Below are positions 1 through 8,795 of a stretch of 64,000 nucleotides of DNA, in pieces. Position numbers and translations under genes: made by a program. Numbering within the stretch: the stretch's first letter is position 1; every line of letters begins with the position of its first letter. This DNA is from Paucimonas sp. (GTDB lineage: Bacteria > Pseudomonadota > Gammaproteobacteria > Pseudomonadales > Pseudomonadaceae): the NCBI GenBank assembly GCA_031253995.1, contig JAIRVG010000086.1, positions 1 through 64,000 of the forward strand. The letters run 5' to 3'. The notes under the pieces were generated by a model that saw only the letters and a list, made by a program, of their open reading frames with translations, did no database searches and had not been told where the DNA came from.

Positions 1-30
1 CAGAACGCTATCTGATATTCAGGACCTGTC

Positions 31-540
31 ATGTCACGTTCCAGTACTGCCATCGAGCCAGTAAGCTTTCGCGAAGCGCTCGGGCACTACGCCTCCGGCA
101 TCACGGTGATTACCTCCCAGGTCGAGGACGAGCCGATCGGCTGCACCTGCCAGTCGTTCTACAGCGTATCGATGAGCCCGCCGCTAGTGTCCTTCAGCGT
201 CATGTGCAACTCGGCGAGCTACCCGAAGATCCGCCAGGCGGGCCGATTCCTGGTCAATATCTTGTCCGGTGAGCAGGTGGGTATCTCCAACCAGTTCGCA
301 CGCAGGGGCACGGACAAGTGGCACGGCGTGGAATGGCAGGCATCGCCGCTGGGCAACCCGATCATCACGGGCAGCCTGCACTGGCTGGATTGCGAGATTC
401 ATGCTGAACATGCGGCGGGCGATCATCTGATCGTGATTGGCGAGGTGAAGGCGTTGAAGCTGCAGGAAGTGGCGGCTGGGCAGCCGTTGCTGTATTTCAA
501 GGGGCAGTACCGCAACCTTGCCGCCTGCTGCGCGGGGTGA
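31..540 (+). CDS. Flavin reductase family protein
   Basis: This 169-residue cytoplasmic protein looks like a small flavin reductase of the HpaC/RutF/DszD-like family, which uses NAD(P)H to supply reduced FMN or FAD to a partner monooxygenase. The supporting segments are FREALGHYASGITVIT near the N terminus, SPPLVSFSV near residue 50 and RFLVNILS near residue 80, in the usual order and at the usual length. The ATG at 31 is preceded by AGGA at a good distance. No oxygenase is adjacent. The FMN-dependent SsuD-like enzymes at the other end of the window would need such a reductase, but that pairing is only a possibility. The family call is solid and the partner is unknown. Confidence 0.85.
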   Translation: MSRSSTAIEPVSFREALGHYASGITVITSQVEDEPIGCTCQSFYSVSMSPPLVSFSVMCNSASYPKIRQAGRFLVNILSGEQVGISNQFARRGTDKWHGVEWQASPLGNPIITGSLHWLDCEIHAEHAAGDHLIVIGEVKALKLQEVAAGQPLLYFKGQYRNLAACCAG

Positions 541-658
541 GTGGCACGGTACCGCTCAGCAGGTGAAGGTGCCTGAGTCGAGATCGGTTGGGTCTGCATC
601 GGAGAGGTTGACACTCTCGCCGAACTATATCGATCTGTCTGCCAGCGCCTCAGCAGCC

Positions 659-946
659 TTATTCCTTCACCTGGCAAATCCCGTTTGCACGATTCTTCCC
701 GGTGTAGGAAACGCTCGGAGAGCCGTCCGGGTTGATCGACAGCGAGATCGTCACCCCGCTGCCTTTCGCCTCGAAGTAGTTCTCGTTGAATTTCTTCAGC
801 TTGCCCTCTTTGCCATTGATGTAAATCGGACCGCCCTTGTCAGCGTGCACCTCTATGTTTCCCGGACAGGTTGCATTCACCAGCGGAATGCCGGCCTGGG
901 CCAAGCCCGATGCTGCCAGCAAAACAAATAGCATTAATCGTTTCAT
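659..946 (-). CDS. Small secreted hypothetical protein (95 aa)
   Basis: I do not recognise a named family. The 95-residue product starts with a clear Sec signal peptide (MKRLMLFVLLAASGLAQA, cleavage expected after residue 18). The mature part is small and Gly/Asn/Lys-rich with two cysteines, near residues 27 and 91, that could form one disulfide in the periplasm. The start at 946 is chosen because AAGGAG sits just upstream. A longer reading of the frame would bury the signal peptide. The gene stands alone between the flavin reductase and a REP pair. No function can be assigned. Confidence 0.7.
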   Translation of the reverse strand: MKRLMLFVLLAASGLAQAGIPLVNATCPGNIEVHADKGGPIYINGKEGKLKKFNENYFEAKGSGVTISLSINPDGSPSVSYTGKNRANGICQVKE

Positions 947-1121
947 CGAACGCTCCTTGAGGTGATTGATCGAGAGGGAAGCAGTAGCCCAGTTCGGCAC
1001 TGCCCGCCAGCGTACTCCCCTATGACTCACGCCCGCCGACGTACCGCTGGCTGAGGACAAGAAGATCACGCCAACCGTGAAGCGGAACACCGCTCGGGGG
1101 CTCCGATAGATCGCACGGTGA

Positions 1122-1302
1122 CTGTAGAAGCTGGCTTGCCTGCGAAGGACCGCGTAGCGGTCCCAAACCCATCCAGCACGAGCCTCAGGTCGACGAGATC
1201 CTGGATTCACTGCGCCTGGTCGATCAGGTTCATCCAGATGTTCCGGGGTGACAGGTTTTGGGACCGCTACGCAGTCCTTCGCAGGCAAGCCAGCTACTAC
1301 AG
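1122..1302. repeat. Inverted pair of REP-like elements
   Basis: Two copies of the same sequence face each other at 1122-1168 and 1256-1302. Each holds the core GCTGGCTTGCCTGCGAAGGA followed by a short dyad around CCGCGTAGCGG. This is the layout of Pseudomonas REP doublets mobilised by REP-associated transposases. The element fills most of the 433-base space at 947-1379, in which no gene is seen. Confidence 0.8.
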
Positions 1303-1379
1303 GAGATCGCGTCGAGCCAGTTGGGATAAAAGGCTGACCCGGGGTTCACCCGCAAGAGCTGTCCAGGGGTTAGTGACTA

Positions 1380-1844
1380 TCAGTGAAACGTAATAACAAT
1401 AGGAGAAGGCTGCCCGGAAACACCGGGAGAACCATTTGCTGAACAGTCCCTGTTATTGCAAGTGATAGTCGCCGGCAACCCAAAAGAAGTACTGACCTTC
1501 GTATACCAGGTGCCGCTGATCTTCTGATGCTTGAAAGTCAAATTGGCGACACTGAAGCTTTGATTGTCATCCACAGCCCAGTTGATGTCCTTCACCCCAT
1601 TGGTACAGGCGCCAGCGGCGTTATTCGAGTCAGTCATGGGTACCTTGACCTCTCCCTGAGGCGGAACGGTGTAGGTACTGCCATTCTTCGGGCTGTGCAT
1701 GCACTGGCTGTTGAGTTGCTTCACGTACTTCGTCTGATTGCTCGCATTCTTGAAGTACACCGTGTAGTCCTGCGAGGCCATGACTTGCGAAGAAGCGAGC
1801 ATGAAAAATGAAACGAGCGCAGCACTTGAGAATGATTTCTTCAT
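1380..1844 (-). CDS. Secreted hypothetical protein (154 aa), low G+C
   Basis: The 154-residue product has an N-terminal signal peptide (MKKSFSSAALVSFFMLASSQVMA, about 23 residues). The mature domain is rich in Asn, Ser and Thr and carries four cysteines, two in the C-terminal CNNRDC segment. A beta-rich small exported domain is plausible, but I do not recognise the family. GGAG lies six bases before the ATG. Base composition is visibly lower in G+C than the flanks. The gene lies next to a decayed integrase, so horizontal acquisition is likely. Confidence 0.65.
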   Translation of the reverse strand: MKKSFSSAALVSFFMLASSQVMASQDYTVYFKNASNQTKYVKQLNSQCMHSPKNGSTYTVPPQGEVKVPMTDSNNAAGACTNGVKDINWAVDDNQSFSVANLTFKHQKISGTWYTKVSTSFGLPATITCNNRDCSANGSPGVSGQPSPIVITFH

Positions 1845-1984
1845 AACAACTCCATGTTTTTGAATATTCCATTGGTGAGGAAAAACCTCATGCGCAGCTT
1901 GACGGTCAAGCGCGCGAAATGACTATAGACAGCAGGTTTACCCTGATCAAGCCAGCACAGGCCGTCTCGATCTGTGCTGGAAGG

Positions 1985-2294
1985 GCCAGACGTCCAGATC
2001 CCGGCAGCGCTGCAGAGCGGGGTCGACCTCCGATTTTGCGCCGTCAACGGATCCCTGCCCTGAAAGAACCGGAGATACGACGTCAACCGCCATACAACTG
2101 CCGTCATACCTATGCGACAATGCGCGCCAATGTCTGGTCTCAACCCCGCATTCATCGCCCAACAGCTCGGGCATGGCGTGCAGATGCCTTCATCGGCGCC
2201 TGCACGCTGGATCAACTCGTCCAACGACTGGCAGGCGCTCGCAAAGCTCCGGATTGGTCCGAAATGGGTCCGCAGCTGCGACGAAGCCACGTAA
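1985..2294 (+). pseudogene. Remnant of a tyrosine recombinase/phage integrase C-terminus
   Basis: Two overlapping reading frames together spell the C-terminal end of a tyrosine recombinase. The first, ending around 2120, contains IRRQPPYNCRHTYATM with the catalytic Arg of the HxxR-type box (CRHTYATM). The second continues as MSGLNPAFIAQQLGH and then ARWINSSNDWQALAKL. An indel near 2118-2126 separates them. The position where the nucleophilic tyrosine is expected (S-T-Y-A-R-W in relatives) reads S-A-P-A-R-W, so the active site is lost as well. The rest of the integrase is absent. This is the dead end of an old integrative element and explains the 470-base gap before the ABC-F gene. Confidence 0.75.
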
Positions 2295-2314
2295 GTTATT
2301 GATAGGTAACCCCT

Positions 2315-3901
2315 TTGATCTCCACCGCTAACATCACCATGCAGTTCGGTGCAAAACCCCTGTTCGAGAACGTCTCCGTCAAGTTCAACAACGGCAACCG
2401 CTACGGCCTGATCGGCGCCAACGGCTGCGGCAAGTCGACCTTCATGAAGATCCTCGGCGGCGACCTGGAGCCGAGCGCCGGCCAGGTCATGCTCGAACCC
2501 AACACCCGCCTCGGCAAGCTGCGCCAGGACCAGTTCGCCTACGAGCAGTTCACCGTGATCGACACCGTGATCATGGGCCACGAGGAGCTGTGGAAGGTCA
2601 AGGCCGAGCGCGATCGCATCTATTCGCTGCCAGAAATGACCGAGGATGACGGCATGGCCGTCGCCGAGCTGGAAACCGAGTTCGCCGAGATGGACGGCTA
2701 CACTGCCGAATCCCGCGCCGGCGAGCTGCTGCTCGGCCTCGGCATCCCGCTGGAACAGCACTTCGGCCCGATGAGCGAAGTCGCGCCAGGCTGGAAACTC
2801 CGCGTATTGCTGGCCCAGGCGCTGTTCTCCGATCCGGAAGTGCTGCTGCTCGACGAGCCAACCAACCACCTGGACATCAACACCATCCGCTGGCTGGAAA
2901 ACATCCTCACGGCGCGTAACAGCACCATGATCATCATTTCCCACGACCGTCACTTCCTGAACTCGGTCTGCACCCACCTGGCCGACCTGGACTACGGCGA
3001 GCTGCGCCTGTTCCCGGGCAACTACGACGAGTACATGACCGCGGCCACCCAGTCCCGCGAGCAGCTGCTGGCCGACAACGCCAAGAAGAAAGCACAGATC
3101 GCCGAGCTGCAGACCTTCGTCAGCCGCTTCTCGGCCAACGCCTCGAAAGCCAAGCAGGCCACCTCCCGCGCCAAGCAGATCGACAAGATCCAGCTGGCCG
3201 AGGTCAAGCCTTCGAGCCGGGTCAGCCCGTTCATCCGCTTCGAGCAGACCAAGAAGCTGCACCGCCAGGCGGTGACCGTGGAGAAAGTCTCCAAGGGCTT
3301 CGAAGACAAGCAGCTGTTCAAGAACTTCAGCTTCACCGTCGAAGCCGGCGAGCGCGTCGCGGTGATCGGCCCGAACGGTATCGGCAAGACCACCCTGCTG
3401 CGCCTGCTGGTCGGCGAGATGGCAGTGGACGCCGGCAGCGTGAAATGGACCGAGAGCGCGGAAGTGGGCTATTACGCCCAAGACCACGCCCATGATTTCG
3501 AGGACGATGTCAGCCTGTTCGACTGGATGGGCCAGTGGACCCAGGGCGAGCAGACCATCCGTGGCACCCTCGGCCGCATGCTGTTCTCCAACGACGAGAT
3601 CCTCAAGTCGGTCAAGGTGATCTCCGGTGGTGAGCAAGGCCGCATGCTGTTCGGCAAGCTGATCCTGCAGAAGCCCAACGTGCTGGTAATGGACGAACCG
3701 ACCAACCACCTGGACATGGAGTCCATCGAGGCCCTGAACCTGGCCCTGGAGAACTACCCGGGCACGCTGATCTTCGTCAGCCACGACCGTGAGTTCGTCT
3801 CGTCCCTGGCCACCCGCATCATCGAGCTGAGCCCGGATGGCGTGGTGGACTTCAGCGGCACCTACGACGATTACCTGCGCAGCCAGGGCGTAGTGGTCTG
3901 A
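2315..3901 (+). CDS. ybiT: ABC-F family ATPase, YbiT type
   Basis: This 528-residue protein has two ABC ATPase domains and no membrane segment, as in ABC-F translation factors that act on the ribosome. Domain 1 has Walker A GANGCGKST at residues 34-42 and Walker B VLLLDEPTNHLD. Domain 2 has Walker A GPNGIGKTT, signature ISGGEQGR and Walker B VLVMDEPTNHLD. The linker contains the YbiT-like AELQTFVSRFSANASKAKQA. The first signature is replaced by a non-canonical stretch, which also holds for E. coli YbiT. The start is TTG at 2315, chosen because the protein then begins MISTANITMQFG as relatives do. The ribosome binding site is weak. The exact cellular role of YbiT is not settled. Confidence 0.93.
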   Translation: MISTANITMQFGAKPLFENVSVKFNNGNRYGLIGANGCGKSTFMKILGGDLEPSAGQVMLEPNTRLGKLRQDQFAYEQFTVIDTVIMGHEELWKVKAERDRIYSLPEMTEDDGMAVAELETEFAEMDGYTAESRAGELLLGLGIPLEQHFGPMSEVAPGWKLRVLLAQALFSDPEVLLLDEPTNHLDINTIRWLENILTARNSTMIIISHDRHFLNSVCTHLADLDYGELRLFPGNYDEYMTAATQSREQLLADNAKKKAQIAELQTFVSRFSANASKAKQATSRAKQIDKIQLAEVKPSSRVSPFIRFEQTKKLHRQAVTVEKVSKGFEDKQLFKNFSFTVEAGERVAVIGPNGIGKTTLLRLLVGEMAVDAGSVKWTESAEVGYYAQDHAHDFEDDVSLFDWMGQWTQGEQTIRGTLGRMLFSNDEILKSVKVISGGEQGRMLFGKLILQKPNVLVMDEPTNHLDMESIEALNLALENYPGTLIFVSHDREFVSSLATRIIELSPDGVVDFSGTYDDYLRSQGVVV

Positions 3902-3907
3902 TCAACG

Positions 3908-3955
3908 CGAGCCGGGCCGTCCCACATGCTGGGAACGGCCCGGCTCGTTGTCGAT
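3908..3955 (+). terminator. Intrinsic terminator after ybiT
   Basis: A perfect 13-base-pair stem (CGAGCCGGGCCGT at 3908-3920 with ACGGCCCGGCTCG at 3935-3947) starts seven bases after the ybiT stop codon. The T tract after it is short and interrupted. Confidence 0.7.
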
Positions 3956-4036
3956 TAATTCGTTAGCCTGCTTTCTTTTATTCCCGCACGCAGCCATCAT
4001 GTAGGCCTTCAACCGCTCGCCTGCGAAAGAAACCCC

Positions 4037-5227
4037 ATGTCTGCCGCACCCTCTGCTTCGCCCTCGTCGTTCTCCGTCACCCTGCAGATCCTCTCGATCG
4101 TCTTCTATACCTTCATCGCCTTCATCTGCATCGGCCTGCCGATCGCGGTGCTGCCCAGCCATGTCCACGATGTGCTGGGCTACAGCGCAGTGGTGGCGGG
4201 CCTGGTGATCGGTATCCAGTACCTGTCGACCCTGCTCAGCCGGCCCATGGCCGGGCGCCTGGCGGACAGCCTGGGAACGCGGCGCAGCATCGCCTACGGC
4301 CTGTTCGGCATCGCCGGCGCCGGCCTGCTGACCTGGGCCTCGGCGCTGGTGGTGGACCTGTCGCTGCTCAGCCTCGTGCTGTTGCTGGCCGGACGGGTGC
4401 TGCTGGGGATCGCCCAGGGCCTGATCGGCGTCGGCACCCTGAGCTGGGGGATCGGTCAGGTCGGCGCCGAACACACGGCGCGGGTGATCAGCTGGAACGG
4501 CATCGCCTCCTACGGCGCGATCGCCATCGGCGCGCCGCTGGGCGTGATCCTGGCCGGCGAAACCGGTTTCTGGAGCATCGGCCCGGCGCTGACCGTCCTG
4601 GCGGTGATCGCCCTGCTGGTGATCCGCACCCAGCCATCGCTGCCGGTGATGCGCGGCGAACGCCTGCCGTTCTGGGCGGCGTTCGGCCGCGTGGCGCCCT
4701 GCGGCCTGGCGTTGACCCTGGCCTCCATCGGCTACGGCACCCTGACCACCTTCGTCACCCTCTTCTACCTGGAGCGCGGCTGGACCGGCGCGGCCTGGTG
4801 CCTCACCGCCTTCGGCATCTGCTTCATCGTCTCGCGGCTGCTGTTCGTCAATGCGGTCAACCAGTGGGGTGGCTATCGCGTGGCCATCGCCTGCATGGCC
4901 GTGGAAACCCTCGGCCTGGCCTTGCTCTGGCTAGCACCTTCGCCGCTGCTGGCGCTGGTCGGCGCCGGGCTGACCGGCTTCGGCCTGTCGCTGGTGTACC
5001 CGGCACTGGGCGTGGAAGCGATCAAGCAGGTGCCGCCCACCAGCCGCGGCGCGGGACTGGGAGCCTATGCAGTGTTCTTCGACCTGGCCCTGGCGATCGC
5101 CGGACCGGTGATGGGCTTCGTCGCGGCCCACCTCGGCTACGCCTGGATCTTCTGCGTCGCCGCCCTGCTCTCGCTAGTCGGCGTGGGCCTGGTGCTGACG
5201 CTGCTGCGCCGTTCCGTCACTCACTGA
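4037..5227 (+). CDS. MFS transporter, YhhS family
   Basis: The 396-residue inner-membrane protein has about twelve hydrophobic segments and aligns by eye with E. coli YhhS throughout. Examples are SRPMAGRLADSLG in the loop after helix 2, ISWNGIASYGAIAIGAPLG in helix 5, and LTGFGLSLVYPALGVEA late in the protein. It should act as a proton-driven exporter of small molecules. The substrate cannot be read from sequence. The 3' end overlaps the convergent hydrolase gene by seven bases, so no terminator fits between them. The gene stands alone on its strand after the ybiT terminator. Confidence 0.88.
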   Translation: MSAAPSASPSSFSVTLQILSIVFYTFIAFICIGLPIAVLPSHVHDVLGYSAVVAGLVIGIQYLSTLLSRPMAGRLADSLGTRRSIAYGLFGIAGAGLLTWASALVVDLSLLSLVLLLAGRVLLGIAQGLIGVGTLSWGIGQVGAEHTARVISWNGIASYGAIAIGAPLGVILAGETGFWSIGPALTVLAVIALLVIRTQPSLPVMRGERLPFWAAFGRVAPCGLALTLASIGYGTLTTFVTLFYLERGWTGAAWCLTAFGICFIVSRLLFVNAVNQWGGYRVAIACMAVETLGLALLWLAPSPLLALVGAGLTGFGLSLVYPALGVEAIKQVPPTSRGAGLGAYAVFFDLALAIAGPVMGFVAAHLGYAWIFCVAALLSLVGVGLVLTLLRRSVTH

Positions 5228-6252
5228 TCGGCAGTGTGCAGCCCGGCGCGAGCGGAGACGCCGAGGGCACGATTGAAGAAACGCGTGGCCTCGGACTGCA
5301 GCGAAAGGTGAATGCCGACCCGGTCGACCCCGTCGGGGTCGTTGCACAGCGCCGGCATGCGCGCACGCTGGCTGTCGTCGCAGGGCGACATGAAGACGAA
5401 GTGCCCCGCACCCTCCAGGCGCCGGTAGTTGGGCGTGACCGGCAGTTTGCGGGCCAGGGCCTCGGCGTTCTTGTCCACGGCCAGCAACTGGTCGTGGTCG
5501 CCGCTGTAGATCAGTGACGGTACGTTCACCTCCGCCAGCGCCTGGCGACCGAAACTCAGGCTCAGCGGGGCCATCAGCAACAAGGCGCGGATCCGCGGGT
5601 CGGCCTCGGGCAGCAGGTCATCGCGGTCGGCGATCACTTCGCCGTGGCGGGTGCAGGCGTCGGCGTCCAGCGGGCGTTCCTCGCAGTAACGCCGCAGGCG
5701 CTGCAGGTCGGGCCGTGCTCCGGAAAGAATCAACGCGGTTTCCGCACCCGCCGAGTAACCGATCATGCCCACCTGGTCGCCGCTGACGTAGGGCGCAAGC
5801 AGCGGATCGCCAAGGGCAGCGCTGATCGCCGCGCTGATCTGCAACGGACGCCCGTAGAGATTGCTCAGGGTGCCAAGGCGGCTGTGGTCCTTGTTGTTGT
5901 CGCCGGGATGCACCGCAGCGACCACCACGAAACCGCGCCGCGCCAGGGCACTGGCCAGGTCGTGCAGGGCCATGGGGGTGCCGGTGTTGCCGTGGGACAG
6001 GGCCAGCAAGGGGAAGCGCCCCATCACCACCGGGGCTTCGGCGGCGACGTACAGGCGGTAGCCGTCGATACGGCGGACATGGGGCTGGCCGCTGCTTGGA
6101 TAGAAGGCCAGCACCTGCATCGGTTGGCCATCCAGCGGATCGGGGACGCTCATGCGGTGCAGGCCGACGTTCCAGTGCTGCGCCGGTTCCGCCTGCACCA
6201 GCAGGCTGCAACCCAGCGTACAGAGCACCAGTAACGTCCGTAGAACCCGCAT
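5221..6252 (-). CDS. Secreted alpha/beta hydrolase, dienelactone hydrolase/PAF-acetylhydrolase-like
   Basis: This 343-residue protein has a signal peptide (MRVLRTLLVLCTLGCSLLVQA) and an alpha/beta-hydrolase fold. The oxyanion-side segment is PLLALSHGNTGTP, the nucleophile elbow is MIGYSAGAETALIL (GxSxG), an acidic residue lies in IYSGDHDQLL, and the catalytic His in EGAGHFVFMSP. Four cysteines in the cap (CEERPLDADACTRHG and near the C terminus) could form disulfides in the periplasm. Esterase or lipase-like activity on an unknown substrate is expected. It converges with the MFS gene and overlaps it by seven bases. Confidence 0.83.
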   Translation of the reverse strand: MRVLRTLLVLCTLGCSLLVQAEPAQHWNVGLHRMSVPDPLDGQPMQVLAFYPSSGQPHVRRIDGYRLYVAAEAPVVMGRFPLLALSHGNTGTPMALHDLASALARRGFVVVAAVHPGDNNKDHSRLGTLSNLYGRPLQISAAISAALGDPLLAPYVSGDQVGMIGYSAGAETALILSGARPDLQRLRRYCEERPLDADACTRHGEVIADRDDLLPEADPRIRALLLMAPLSLSFGRQALAEVNVPSLIYSGDHDQLLAVDKNAEALARKLPVTPNYRRLEGAGHFVFMSPCDDSQRARMPALCNDPDGVDRVGIHLSLQSEATRFFNRALGVSARAGLHTADQ

Positions 6253-6354
6253 GTTGTTTCACCCTGCCACAAATGGCGTGACCCGCCCTATGCCAAGCAT
6301 AGAGCGGGCCAGATCGGCACGGATGAAAGCTGGATGAAACTGCTGACAGCTGGA

Positions 6355-6966
6355 TCAGGCTGCGGCGAACAACTCGTTGGCGATCTGCGCCTGGGCCGCC
6401 TGCATGGCGTTGTTGCGCGGTTCTTCGCCGTAGGCCAGGCCATGGGCACGGACGAACTCGACGTCGGTGATGCCGATGAAGCCGAGGAACACCTTGAGGA
6501 AGTCTTCATGACCGACACCGGTCGGCTGGCCAACGTGCAGGCCACCGGCAGTGGAGACCACGATCACTTTCTTGTCGCCGCACAGGCCTTCAGGGCCTGC
6601 CTCGGTGTAGCGGAAGGTCTTGCCGGCGACGGCGATGCGGTCGATCCAGGCCTTGAGCTGGCTGGCGATGCTGAAGTTGTACATCGGGGCGCCGATGACC
6701 ACGGCGTCGGCCTCCAGGAACTCCTGCAGGGTGTCGGCGCTCAGTTTGGCTTCATGGGCCAGGGCGGCGTCGCGCATTTCTTCCGGGGTACCGGCGGCCA
6801 TCAGGGTGGCCGAGGAGAAGTGGCTGATGGCATCGGCGGCCAGGTCACGGTAGACCACTTCAACCGACGAATCTGCGGCCTGCCAGGCCTGGACCACTTG
6901 CTGGCTCAGTTGGCGCGAGGCCGAGTTGTCGCCGAGGATGCTGGAGTCGATGTGCAACAGTTTCAT
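6355..6966 (-). CDS. azoR: FMN-dependent NADH:quinone oxidoreductase / azoreductase
   Basis: The 203-residue product matches AzoR along its length: N-terminal MKLLHIDSSILGDNSASRQL, the FMN-binding segment APMYNFSIASQLKAWIDRI and the VVSTAGGLHVG loop. AzoR is a cytoplasmic homodimeric flavoprotein that reduces quinones by two electrons and also cleaves azo dyes. AGGAG lies just before the ATG at 6966. The gene is divergent from a LysR regulator, with a 121-base shared promoter space, and that regulator is the likely control of azoR. Confidence 0.93.
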   Translation of the reverse strand: MKLLHIDSSILGDNSASRQLSQQVVQAWQAADSSVEVVYRDLAADAISHFSSATLMAAGTPEEMRDAALAHEAKLSADTLQEFLEADAVVIGAPMYNFSIASQLKAWIDRIAVAGKTFRYTEAGPEGLCGDKKVIVVSTAGGLHVGQPTGVGHEDFLKVFLGFIGITDVEFVRAHGLAYGEEPRNNAMQAAQAQIANELFAAA

Positions 6967-7048
6967 GGGTGCTCTCCTTGAATGAGGACCGCTGGTCGGC
7001 GATCACGATGGGGAGAATCCTAACGGCAGAACCAATAGCTGATAAGAT

Positions 7049-7060
7049 CGCAAAATTGCG
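7049..7060. promoter_or_regulatory. Possible LysR-type operator between azoR and its regulator
   Basis: CGCAAAATTGCG is a short dyad (arms CGCAA and TTGCG) inside the azoR/LysR divergent space, 28 bases before the regulator's start codon. Position and symmetry fit an autoregulatory site. No experimental motif is known to me. Confidence 0.35.
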
Positions 7061-7087
7061 TTAGTTCGTCCCACTGATGGAACAATC

Positions 7088-7996
7088 ATGCAAGACCTCA
7101 ATGACCTGTTCTACTTTGCCCGCGTGGTCGAGGCCGGCGGTTTCGCCGCCGCCGGACGCCAGCTGGGCATCCCCAAGTCGCGCCTGTCGCGACGTATCGC
7201 CGAGCTGGAAGAGCGTCTTGGCACCCGTCTGTTGCAGCGCACCACCCGGCAACTGAAGCTGACGGCGGTGGGCGAGCGTTACCTGCGCCACTGCCAGGCC
7301 ATGCTGCTGGAGGCGGAAATGGCCGACGAGGCGGTGGCCAGCATGACCAGCGAGCCCCGCGGACGCTTGCGGGTGTCGAGCCCGGTGGGCCTGGCCCATG
7401 AGTTCCTGCCCGGCGTCATCACCCGGTTCCTGCATCTCTATCCGCAGGTGCAGTTGGAGATGATCCTGGTCAACCGCCGTGTCGACCTGATCACCGAGGG
7501 CATCGATGTCGCCCTGCGGGTGCGTGACCTGGGCGACGAGGATCCGGCCCTGGTCACCCGTCGTCTCAACCGCGCGCAGATGCAGTTGGTGGCGTCGCCG
7601 GCCTTCGCCCGCGAGCATCCGGTGCAGCACCCGTCCGAGCTGGCCGGTTTGCCGGTGCTGGGCGCGGTGGAGGCGGATCGCCTGGTGCATCTGCGCCTGT
7701 CGGATGCCGATGGCAATCGCGAGGACATTGCCCTGGAAGCACGCCTGGGCATCGACGACTTCGTGGTGCGCAAGGCTGCCGCCCTCGCCGGCCTGGGTTT
7801 CACCGCCCTGCCCCTGCTGCACTGCGAGGCGGAACTGGCCAGCGGCGAGCTGGTGCACCTGCTGCCGGACTGGTCGATGCCCAGCGGCTATCTGCAGGCG
7901 GTTTATCCGCACCGGCGCGGCGTGCTGCCGGCGGTGCGGGCGTGGATCGATCACCTGGTGGCGTCGTTCGAGGAATGTGGAGAGCGTTATGTCTGA
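7088..7996 (+). CDS. LysR family transcriptional regulator
   Basis: The 302-residue protein has the N-terminal winged helix-turn-helix of LysR regulators (residues 1-60, with VVEAGGFAAAGRQLGIPKSRLSRRIAELE) and the effector-binding domain after residue 90 (GRLRVSSPVGLAHEFLPGVI). It belongs to the subgroup that controls divergent NAD(P)H-quinone reductase or azoreductase genes. It is divergent from azoR and overlaps the following MmcQ/YjbR gene by eight bases, so the two are co-transcribed. The inducer is probably a quinone or another electrophile, by analogy. Confidence 0.9.
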   Translation: MQDLNDLFYFARVVEAGGFAAAGRQLGIPKSRLSRRIAELEERLGTRLLQRTTRQLKLTAVGERYLRHCQAMLLEAEMADEAVASMTSEPRGRLRVSSPVGLAHEFLPGVITRFLHLYPQVQLEMILVNRRVDLITEGIDVALRVRDLGDEDPALVTRRLNRAQMQLVASPAFAREHPVQHPSELAGLPVLGAVEADRLVHLRLSDADGNREDIALEARLGIDDFVVRKAAALAGLGFTALPLLHCEAELASGELVHLLPDWSMPSGYLQAVYPHRRGVLPAVRAWIDHLVASFEECGERYV

Positions 7997-8351
7997 TGGA
8001 AACCTGAGTGAAGAACAGGTCGCGGCCTTCTGCCTGGCGTTGCCGGGGGCGCGGGAAGACTATAAATGGGGCGGTGTACGGGTATTTTCCGTGGCCGGGA
8101 ACAAGATGTTCGCGGTGATGGATCTTGCGGGCGCGGGGCTGTCGTTCAAGGTCGACAAGGACCTGTTCCTGGGGTACGTGGACATGCCGGGGGTGAGACC
8201 GGCGCCGTACCTGGCGCGGGCGCACTGGGTAAGTGTGGCGCGGCCGTATTCGTTGGGGCGCACGGTCATGGAGGATTTGCTGAAGCGTTCGCACCAGCTG
8301 GTGGTGGGGAAATTGCCGAAGCGGGTGCAGGTGGGGTTGCTGCTCGACTGA
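7989..8351 (+). CDS. MmcQ/YjbR family protein
   Basis: The 120-residue protein carries the MmcQ/YjbR hallmarks: CLALPGAREDYKWG near the N terminus, RVFSVAGNKMFAVM in the middle and RPYSLGRTVMEDLLKRSHQLV near the end. These are small cytoplasmic CyaY-fold proteins thought to bind DNA or partner proteins, with function largely unknown. The ATG at 7989 lies inside the end of the LysR gene (ATGTCTGA), giving translational coupling. Confidence 0.85.
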   Translation: MSDGNLSEEQVAAFCLALPGAREDYKWGGVRVFSVAGNKMFAVMDLAGAGLSFKVDKDLFLGYVDMPGVRPAPYLARAHWVSVARPYSLGRTVMEDLLKRSHQLVVGKLPKRVQVGLLLD

Positions 8352-8420
8352 AGACCCTTGCTGTTCAGGGCCTGTATGCGGGCCTCACGCAACACGTGTA
8401 GGCCCCAAGAGAAACACAAA

Positions 8421-8795
8421 TCAGAAGATATGCCGCCACTGCCCCAGGAACAGCCAGTCCACCCACACCACCTGGTGCACCAGCACGATCAGCCAGAACA
8501 CCACCTGGTAGGACAGCTTGCGCGTCTTGTGCCGCCACACCTGCTGCGCCACCAGCGCCCCAGGCCAGCCACCGAGCAACTCGGTGGCATGCAGCAGCTT
8601 CTCCGGAATGCGCTGACCTTGTGCCAAGGCCTGGCGCTTGTCATGCCAGTACAGCCCGGCACACACCAGACTGGCCAGGCCATACGCCAGCGCCAACAGC
8701 CAGGACTGACCGACCAGCCCCACCTTCAGCGCCCCGCCCAGCGGCAGCAGGCAGAGCACCAAGAAGGCCAGCAGCTTGAGGCGCGGATACCTCAT
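8421..8795 (-). CDS. DUF1294 family membrane protein
   Basis: The 124-residue protein has three or four hydrophobic segments and the DUF1294 core YWHDKRQALAQGQRIPEKLL followed by ELLGGWPGALVAQQVWRHKTRK. The family is of unknown function and is sometimes fused to a cold-shock domain, which is absent here. The start codon overlaps the uppP stop codon (TGATG at 8797-8793), so the gene is the downstream member of the uppP operon. Confidence 0.85.
   Translation of the reverse strand: MRYPRLKLLAFLVLCLLPLGGALKVGLVGQSWLLALAYGLASLVCAGLYWHDKRQALAQGQRIPEKLLHATELLGGWPGALVAQQVWRHKTRKLSYQVVFWLIVLVHQVVWVDWLFLGQWRHIF

Noticed and set aside
2700..2860. Missing ABC signature in the first domain of the ABC-F protein as sign of inactivation
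   Set aside because: The same deviation is normal in YbiT proteins. Walker motifs are intact.
1841..3784. Long minus-strand frame opposite ybiT
   Set aside because: The opposite strand has complete ABC-F motifs and third-position G+C bias. The antisense product has no recognisable domain.
6288..6545. Extra small minus-strand ORF after the azoR gene
   Set aside because: It overlaps the 3' part of azoR in another frame, with Ser/Pro/Arg-rich composition and no ribosome binding site.
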